Source of the DNA: Salminus brasiliensis
Lineage: Eukaryota; Chordata; Actinopteri; Characiformes; Bryconidae
NCBI RefSeq assembly: GCF_030463535.1
Contig: NC_132894.1
Coordinates: forward strand, 31,883,625 to 31,947,624
Reading direction: 5' to 3'
Length of the DNA stretch: 64,000 nucleotides
Numbering within the stretch: the first letter of the stretch is position 1; each line of letters begins with the position of its first letter. This document shows positions 26,701-37,100 of the stretch, piece after piece. Made by a program: the position numbers and the translations under genes. The notes beneath the pieces are model-generated. The model was not told the DNA's origin. It saw only the letters and a program-made list of their open reading frames with translations, and ran no database searches.

Positions 26701-27912
26701 TGTAAAAAAGTAAGAAATGTTTGGTGGGACAGCTACGATATATCATATTCTTAAATCCTTAAAGCTGAAAATCTGCACTTGATTGATTCACATCTTGATT
26801 TCTAATTTCATATCCACTGGTGGTTAAGGTGGTGCACAGGGGAAAAATGACAAAAACCTCACTGTCCAAATACTTTTAGACCTGACTGTACATCATAAAA
26901 AAAACAATAATCTTCTCTTTCCTAATGCTGGGGTTCCCGTGTTGTCCTGACAACGGCCTAAGGTGTAACAAAGTCTCTGGAGAAAGCTGCCCACCAGCTG
27001 TCCTCAGTCTGACGCTGGCTCTTCAAGGCCCCGAAGCCGCGGCGTCGGAATCCAGACAAAGCCTGACGAGACAAGGCCATGGTGCTGCTGGACAATGGCA
27101 GCCCCTCAAGCCTCTTTTGTGTGACGGCGTGCACTTGGACACAATAATGAGCCCCTTTTTGTTCCCCTTTAGCTAAATAATAGTGTCATCCGCTAGCTCG
27201 CAGCACTGACTAGACCTTTTTCTTTGCTAGTGATATGCTTATGTAAAACCAGGACATGCAGCTCCTAAGACTTCCAGACTGTACATCAAATAAACCTGGG
27301 CCATTCCTGTTGCTCCACTTTGGGTGTAGTCTGGTTCCCCTGGACTGGACCAAGCAGGATTATGTAGATTATGTGAAGCTATAAAATATAATGTTGGGTC
27401 TGCGTCCCAAATCACACACATCTTTACTTTACTGAGGCCACAACACTATTAAGCTGCAGTTCTAATGGTGGCTAGTTCTGAAACACTGTGTAATAGTGTG
27501 GTAGTGTGTGGTTTGGGACACAGCCCCGTCGCCACAGGTGTGTTGGTTGCCTGGTGTTGTTGCATCGGTGGCAGTTCAAAATATGAGCGGCTTGACTGCA
27601 CAGTCAAGACTCCACCCTTGCTAGTGCCGGCGACACCATCATAGGCATAGAATAGAACAGTGGGACCTGAAGACAACACTGCCGTCTAGTGGTTGGGGTT
27701 AAATACTATACAAAATGAACCACTGTAAACCAACCGTAGTAATAATCGATACAGTGCTGCACAACATAATATTGTGATACTTCGATCTATTGATTAATTC
27801 TTACACCCCTACAGTAAACTGTCCCGCAACCTCTCATCTGGTTGTGCTGTAACACTAAACCATGTCCAATGCATTGTCTTGTTGCTATTGTAGTAGCCTG
27901 ATGCTAGAATAT

Positions 27913-27955
<43 letters not shown>

Positions 27956-27992
27956 TAAGGCTCCCTGGATAAGACTCCTAACTCTGTATTTT

Positions 27993-28035
<43 letters not shown>

Positions 28036-31000
28036 CTAGGAAAATACAGAGTTAGGAGTCTTATCCAGGGAGCCTTATCTGTGTATTGTGGTGCGTTTTC
28101 CCTGGTGGGGAAATCGAACCCATTACCCTGCACTCATAATGTAGAATGCACCAATAAACCGGAAACAGAAACATTAGCATATTAACATAAAGCACATTCT
28201 CAACCACTCGTCATCTCCCCCTCTTTCATTCTGCGACAGCAGGGTTATATAAGCGTATAGTGGACTTCACACATCCTATTTAAACACAGGCCTTTTATGG
28301 CACTGCAGAAAAACAAAGCAGACTGGTCCACTGCAGCCCAGTAATGATGCGTTCTAACCAAAGCTGCCTCCAGTTCAAACCTCAGCCTAGTCTGTGGCGT
28401 GGCAAAGCAATCTCAGAGTAATAGCTGTGCACACATTATTATCAGGCTCAGAAGGATCTCAACTGCAAGACCAGAAACAATCTGCTGTGTTCAAAACACG
28501 GCAACGACAAGCTGTTGATTTTCCTTTACACAGAGATTCCTCCGCCCAAAACCAGACTTACCAAACTGTCTAGACGATCCACCAGGATATGTTTGGTGTC
28601 TGAATTGCAAGATAATTGCCAAACATTGCACTATCAGTTACTTATAAATCAGCACAGACCTACAGTTGCTAAAGGAAGAATCTGATAAAAAAAATCTAAT
28701 GATCATAATTTATCCTTTACCAAAATCCGCCTGATTAGTCAAGACATGACCAATACTTGCATGTGGTTCTCTAGTTTACAACAGGGGACAGAACACAAGA
28801 CTGTCACCAATCTCATCTCAGGAAATGTACGCCCAAATTGTAACTTATTTGCTCATAAAGATCTACTTCAAAATCTACCAAATAGGTTTAAAAATACTTT
28901 AATATTTGAACATGTTTAGAGCCAGGGTAAAAATCACACAAGCGAGTCCTTGTGGATGTGAGTGATAGGATCTAAACAGCTCAAAACACAAAGTTAAAAT
29001 AGAGTTTATTTTATTTATTGATTTATTTTTCGTTTTTGGCCAATACTGAGTGCTGATTGGTTGGCGAGCTGATGCTGGAGTTGGAGCTGCCAGTCAGGGG
29101 TTACTATAGCTGGTATAGCAGTTAACGTCCTGGCCTGCTTATGCTATGTTCATGTTTAATGCGAGTACCTTTGCAATGTTAAACATGTACATTACATTAA
29201 CCCATTCATTATGAACTCGCTCGAGAGCGCCCTCTAGTGTACTACCTTATATCTTAGTGGCAGTACTTTTAAACTGTCAACCTGCATGTCTCTCGAATAG
29301 CAATAACACAGTAAAAAATTAGGGCTTTGGCAGTCTGTCCTACCATTTAGCTTCTTAGCGCTGCTAATTATAATATATATATATAAATTGTATATATAAA
29401 CTAAAGTAAGTCTCATCATGTTGTAAACCACAGCAATGTGTCTTCACCAAACACATGAAGTAGGCCTGGATGCGTTCTGAGCGAGTTGAGAGACGTTTTT
29501 TTTTGGGCTTGTATTTACTGAGATGAGATTGGTGCCAGTCTAGGTCCAGTGTTTGTTAGCAACGTTAGCCTAGCATCTTCTGTTCTAAACTAAAGAAGCA
29601 CACACCAGACAACTGTCTTAGCTGATCGACTGCATCTGGGGTCAGTGATCAATCATGCTCATTTGATTTTTTACTGAACTGTTCCTTTAAGTAATCTTAA
29701 ACAGACCTGATGCTGATCAGCTAGGACCTGTTTAGTGTCTAAAAGCTTGCTTCTATAGTGTTAATGCTTCTAATGTAGCTAATGACAGATTATACCCAAC
29801 CAATTATCTTCATGTTATCTATAAAATATGGACATATGGACATGGACATGGACAATTCATATGCCAAAAATACACTGATTAATGTTTATAGAAGACAGTG
29901 GGCTTCATTAGCTAAAATGTTTGAGATGGGACCCTCAATTGACGTGTTAATGACCCAGCCCCCCGCCCCAGGCCTACCGTTTCAACCCCAGCGCCAGTGT
30001 CCTGTAGGAGCTCTTCACCAGGCAGATGGCCTCCTGTCTGTAGCCACTCAGGGGAACTGCGTTAATACTGACAATCTCATCACCCACCTGGAGCTGCGCC
30101 GACGCTGCTCGACTCCCCTCCTCCACCTGTTCACATGCAGCCACACACACACACACACACACACAGACAGAAGACTGGTGTTACAATGGTATTAGAATCA
30201 CATGCGTAGTAAACTGTCAGTACTGAACACTGTGAAATTTGGTCTTATGAGTATGCAGGCCCGATACCCGAGCCATTCTTTAAAGGCAGTTTGGAGGTAC
30301 TGGTCATTTTGGATCGTAAATTAAACCACATGACATTGTAGACATCTTTAAAAAAAACTCATCTTCCAGTCGGTCCAGTTTAGGTGATGGACAGAGTTCC
30401 CCTCATTATGATTTGTTGATCTGTTTGTATAAAACATGAGAATCTACAGAATATTACAGAGTAAAATGACTGAAAACTGTATAAATATAAAGTTAAAAGT
30501 CGGGAAGTGTAATACACGCTTTGAGCCAACAGTCAAGAAGGACACGCTTTACACATGCATTTCTGGACAAGCTGAGACACCAATAAGATTCATGAATTTT
30601 TCCTACCCGCTTTTCCACACAAGTTACACATTGCAGTCAAAACTGTGCTTTGCCCAGAATACCCACGATATAGATGGTGCTCTCCCTGTTACAAGCCAGT
30701 GAAGCATCCCAATCCCAAGATTGTGAACCCGCTATTTTATGGTAAACTTTCTACATACTGTTGCTTTAAAAAGGACAAAGAGAGAAAAAAATGTTGGTTA
30801 ACCCAATAAACCCCAGATTTAGTTCTTCACTTTAGTTCTCCACACTCATAACTACATTACTGACATAATTTAAAATAATTAAGTTTTACAGACCCTAAAA
30901 TAGAACCCTGTGGGACTCCAAAACTGCCAAAATTGGATTAACCACTAAATAATAATCCTTGGCCAATATCAGCCAGTCTTACTGGGTACACCAACAGAAA

Positions 31001-31146
31001 TGTGCGTCTAACAGCAGAACAGACACCCAGGGCCTGGACTGCGGACACGCTGTCATGGTCAGATAGCAATAAACACGATGTCAGGCCCAGAAGATAAGTC
31101 TCCACTGCTGCCATCACTTTTTTCCCTAATTTCCTCAATTTCAGCT

Positions 31147-31177
<31 letters not shown>

Positions 31178-34100
31178 GTGGTGGCCATGTATGAGAACAC
31201 ACAGCTTTTGCTGACTGATGTCCGGTGGGAAAGTCTGGTCAGCGCTGATACACCTCTTGAGTAGTCATCACAGTCAAAACACTGCCAGAAAAAGCTTTAT
31301 TTAACCCAAACCACAGCAAGGATAACAGCCCTGTAGGCCTCTTTCCATGACAGTAAAAACAAACTACAGCTCCTGTGGTGATGAGGGTGACAGGCCAAAT
31401 CATCATATAAGGGGGCAAAAGACTAATAGACAAATTCACACACTTTAGAAGAACTAGCAAGTGCTCCAGAGCATACCTCCTCACTGTAAGTCTATAACTT
31501 ATAAAAGGAGGCCCCAGGGCACGTCCAGCACCACCACTACTAAAAGACTGATGGGAAAGATAAAGGAGGAATGTACTGTACGTTTCAGACACAGCACCAT
31601 CAAGATAAACAATGATCTCTGTATTCAGCTAGCAGCTAGCCATCATGGTGAAAACAAAGCCAAGTGTACCGACACGGTATCAGGGATGACGACCTATCAG
31701 GTACCATCAGCCATTCGTTATATTCCTTCCATCCCGAGACAAAAGAAAAGCAACCTGAGTGTGACGGTTAAAAATTCAAGAGGCTGAAACTTTAGACTGT
31801 GCAGAGAGGCCACAATACGCCATCTCCTGTGAGGAAAGAGCTGGGGCCACTCAGGCATCGAGGCTCTCTTTTGGTTAGGCCTCTGCCAAGGGCTGACCGA
31901 TATGGGCAAATTTGATAATACAGATATCGATTTTAAGGGGCTTAAAATTAAGGTAATATGGGCTGATAATGTTTTTTCATTTATATTTTACATTTAAATT
32001 TTATAAGCAAATATATTTATATTTAAATTAGATTTATAATCCAATAGAGCTTTACTGTTGTGGATCAGGATCAGAGCTGATATATGTATGTATATAAGAT
32101 CAGGTATCATCAATTTTAATCAAATCCAGTTCCGATCCTTTGTTTTTACCACTGTGTTCTAGCAAAGCGCCCTGTGGTGTTCTCTAGGCGCCCTGAACAG
32201 ACATTATTCCCAGCATGCAGCAGTAAGGAGTATTCTCAGAAGGTGACCAAACAGATTAGAATCTGCAGTGTGGAACTGTTTCACAGTAAACCTATATATT
32301 ACATATATATAACTTTATAATATATCATTTTTATTTATTTTATTATATATAATTCTTATTTTCTCTTTAAATTTGCATTTTGTTAACAAAACAGGGTGTC
32401 GTTTTATAAAATTCATTTCAACAACTTGATCTGAAACTTTCAGGACCTTTATTTCAGGCCCTCAGCCTACCACAATTGTACTTTGGACCTCAAACAAAAA
32501 AAAGGCTTCGACAGCCTTAGTACGACTGTAACACTGTGGGAGTGTTTTTTAAGAGCATTGAAATTCTTGAAAGTTGCAGTATTGAGTTGTTTACGGCAGT
32601 GAAGTCTTGAAGAAGCAGTGAACGTTGGAGACAACACTACTTCTTATCGCGACCTGTGAAAGGAAAGGTGACCTATGGTCAGTAAGAAAGGACCAGACAA
32701 CAGTAAACAGTAAACAACTAACTGCCTCACTGTGATCGGGGGCAGAGCAAGGGTTTGAGAGCCTGCCGCGAGCTGAAAGCTGAAAATAGCTGAGGCTGTG
32801 GTTTTGGACGGAGCTCCATTATGGGGCTGAATGTGAGTCAACTCCAACGCTTCGGTGAAAACCAGGCAGTTTTTAGTTGTGGCGACAACAAGTGTGTGTT
32901 GTTACTGAACATGCGCCGTCATTGAACTCGTCACTATCATTTAGGCACAGCCCTAGGAGAGCTTGGAGATACAGAAAATGCAGCTTTAGCCCTATTGGAT
33001 TACTTTATCAGAGGGAGGCCTATAAATGCATATGCACTGAGACAAAAGCATGACAGAGCAGTGACTGACCCTTGGATCCACTGCTTAGCAAGTTGTGATG
33101 GTCACCTTTTCATGCCAAAATCGAACACCTGTACACCTACCGCTTCAGCCAATCGTGTGGCTGCACTGAAATGCACAACCTCATGCAGATACAGACCAGC
33201 AGCTTCAGCTAATGTTCACGTCAACCATCAGAACCATTCGATTTCAGCGATTTTTAGGATGCTGTGTTTGTTGGCCCCAGACAGGCTGGTTTGGGGGTCT
33301 CTAGGACTGGGAACTTCAGCAGAACAGTCTCTAGAGCTTGGTGTAATAAGGAAAACACAGTGAGCAGCAATTCTGCAGATGGAAACATCTTGTTGATGAG
33401 TTGCACGAGTTGAAAGATGGAGAAAGGCCAGACTGGTTGGAGCCAACGGAAAAGCTACAGTAACTCAAGATACCCTCTCTGAACAACTGTGGTGAAAAGC
33501 AGAACCTTGAGGCGGATGAGCTACAACAGCAGAAGACCACGTCAGGTCCCACTCTTGTGCGCTAGAACAGAAGACTGAGGCTGCAGTGGGCACAGGCTTA
33601 CCCAAACTGGACAGTTGAAAACATTATGAATCTCCATTTCTGCTGAGGCTCACAGATGGTGCAGTCAGAATTTGGTACCAACAGCATGAATCCATGGGCC
33701 CAACCTGCCTTGAGTCAACGGTCCAGGCTGGTGGAGGGTGGTGAAATGGGTGTAATGTTTTCTTGGCTGTTAATACCAATCAAGCATGGCTTCAATGCCT
33801 AGGCTGGGTGATTAGATCACAATATACGAGCCATTTTTATTAACTGCTGCTCTTCATCTAATTAAACCAGTCTAATTACACTGTTAGTAATGAAACCTGC
33901 AGCTGATCAGTGTTTATTAAGCACTAACGTAGAAAAGCATATTGTCATTACGATATCAAAATTTATCACAATACGATAAAATATCGTCATATTGCCCAGC
34001 TCTATTCAATGCCACATCCTATTGGAGTATGCTTGCTGACCATGTACATCCATCCCTTCATGGCCACACCATCTTCTAACAGGTACTTCCGGCATGATGA

Positions 34101-37100
34101 CGCACCACGTCAGTGTTCTTCAGAGGCCTTCCCGGTTACCAGATCTGAATTTGGATGTGACCTAGAGACCTAGAGAGACCTAGAGATCTGCAGCATGACG
34201 GTGCTCCTGGGAAATCAAGTGTGGCAAGTGTGACGCAATCGTGTCAACATGTCAACGTGGCCAACGTGGCCTCTCAAAGGAATGTTTCCAGCTTCTTATG
34301 GAGTCCATGCAGTGAAGAAGTGAGGCTGCGTCGAGAGCACAAGGAGGCCCCAGCCAGTATAAATACAGTGTTCCTAATTAATTGCTCTGTAAGTGTAGCT
34401 CTACTCACATGAGCCAATGCACATTTATACAAATCCTAAACACGTCATCCGTCTACTCAGCATTTGCTAAGCTGTTAGATTTCACTTGAAGCCCCAATCA
34501 GATATCTGCGACCTCTGGACGAGAGTGTTGTGTCCCAAAATGAGAACAGTGTGAGGAGCACTGTCAGCATGACCTTCAGTAATGCAGCGCTAAATGTATC
34601 CTGCACAGGCCTCACACACACACTCACACACACACGGCTAAGTCATAACATTCTGAGAATCACAGAAATCGCACACATTCTTCTGCAGCTCCTGGCACTG
34701 CTGGAGCCTCCGGTATCACCCTCAAAAGCCCCCATGTTTCCTGCCAAGGTGACGTTACGGCCAGTGAAAACGGCTTCTTATGATGATACGTTTAAAGGTG
34801 CGAAGGAATGCAGTTTATACAGTATTTTAAGAACAGTCAGTATGTGACGTACACCTTATGTCCAAATGTTTGTGGACACCTCTTCCAATGAATGTATTCA
34901 ATGTGTACCTTTGAATTTGGAAGAAACAATGAAAGAGCAGGTGTCCCAATACTTTTGTCCATATAGTGTATTTAAGTACGTGGCAAAAAATGGTGAGATG
35001 TTATTTTGCAGGCCAATTTACCTACTTTAAAATGAACCCTGTTATTTTACCTAAGACTGAAACACACTGATTTTAAGTGGACTTGGAGGGGGGGTGGCCG
35101 GCCTAGTGTTGTAGTGCTTTTAGCCTTTTTATGCAAATACACTAAATAACCCCGTAATGAGAAATGTTTATAAGGATGCACCAGTATACAGGAATTAGGA
35201 ATATATAGTGGGTTGATGGCAATATCCTATACAGTATTATTTGTTATACAGTATTATACATTACTATAATAAAATATCTAATTATACATATTATACATGC
35301 TAATACTGAGACGTTTATACAAAGTAGAAATCTACCTGGATGCAGTGAATTATAATTTTACAATAAATACATTTATTTTTGTAGGGTTTTTGTAGGTATT
35401 TTTGTAGCGTCACATAAATATTCCTACACTCCTGGAGTAAGTGAGCACTGGGTAGATATAGGTATTTTACACTATTTTAGTCTGTTGATTTTGGGTTTAA
35501 AGATATGTTCCCTTTCAAAGAGGTAAGAACAATGTCTTGTATTACTGAAAATTACTCCCTGTTGCTGAACGTATGTTGTATGGTGTCCATCATGATCTGA
35601 AAGTGGTTCAATCGCTCCTATACCTGATGACCCTGACAAGATATACAGCATTACACTGCCTCTCTTCTGTACGTCTACACCGCAGTGGCTTTCACTGAGC
35701 ATTTAATAACACTTCATACTGCCAGACATTTCCCTGGAAGTCCGTACTGTACTTAGGGTTGGGTACTACTGCAAAAATAAAACTGCATGATACTTGATGA
35801 CATACTGAAGACATATAATACACGTATCATGAACTCGGAACGAGTTAGAAAACCACATTTCAAAGGGAAATTTCACCAAATTCGCAAAGACTTGTTGCTT
35901 GAAACGCACTCAGTGTGGAAATTTGGTGTGAAATGGTTAATGCTGATTTATTTACAGTGCTGGTGAGTAGAACCAGAGGTTGCAACATTTGATTTAGTGT
36001 CCGAAAACACCCAGAAACATCCTGGTTCGCTCCCAAGTGATGCCACAGCCATCCGTCACTGGGAGTCCAAAACAGCACAATAGTCCCCACTCTTTCAGGG
36101 TGGGTAGGGTTGACCTCCCTCTCCCTTATTACTCAATTCGATGCTAGTGTGAGCATCTTCTAGCTAATGTAATAGAACTGACAGCTAGTGTTAGTCTCCA
36201 AATACGATTAGCCGTCCAATGATGTTAAGTTAGAGGCAGTTTGAGAAGATGGTGGTTGGCTTCATGTGACTCTTGGTGGGCTGAATGACTGAAATTGGGG
36301 TGAAAACTGGGGTAAAATGAAGAATAAATATAAATAAATAAGTGCTGTGTTTCAGACAGTAGCTTGGACCTGGTTTCTATGGTGTTTTTTTAATACATTT
36401 CTTCATCCAGGTTTTCACCCACCCATTTGTAACTCACCCTAGCACTAGCAATACTGCTGACACTAGAAGACTCAAATACATGTGAAGCCACCGCCTTTTT
36501 TTATTGATGGCAATGAGGCATTGCAGGGTGGCCGACACACTCGGAGGAAAGCAAGGGGTCCCCAGCTGCACCGCACCAGCTAACAGATGCCTGAGCTAGC
36601 CAACATAGCTCAAGAGCATGGCCAATTGTGCTCTCTCTGACTCCGGCCACTGATGGCAAAGCAACATGGCTCGGGATTGGAACTTGCAACCCTAGGGCCA
36701 TAGTGGTAGCGTAGTAGACCGCTGAGCCAATCAGAGCCCATTTTGATGCATTTTTTTTTCATTCACTTTACATCTCAATGATTTCATTAAGTTTAATTAT
36801 GCAGAACAATTGAAAAATTGGTGGAATTCCCCTTTAAAATAGCTACAAAAAAGGCACTACATGCAGTTGTTCTTCTAGAAGTTATTTAGTACTAACTTTT
36901 AATAAAGTCTCAAACCGACAAGCCACTGACAATGACACAAGACGAAGTTCTACACCAGTTAAGAAAATGTTGTTTCAAAATATCCAGAGGGTTTAGGGGG
37001 TTGCTATGGCTCTTTAGTCTAACATCTAGATGTCAAAACCTAGAGAGAGCCGCTGCTAATGTAAAGGTATCCGTGGCCAGGAAATGTAGCATGGGATCCG

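Larger units (their letters stand above)
18069..29977. other. shroom2 intron 2, repeat-rich, no other gene seen
   Basis: An 11.9-kb intron. Besides the elements listed separately it has poly-purine and TA/TG/AG microsatellites (20640-20830), C/G-rich runs (22177-22188) and scattered short dispersed repeats. Part of a '...acacccctac'-ended TIR-like element is at 27719-27815. Open frames inside it show no recognisable protein. Confidence 0.6.

Noticed and set aside
33203-34350. Active transposase
   Set aside because: Multiple stops and indels plus a 206-bp insertion; no intact domain.
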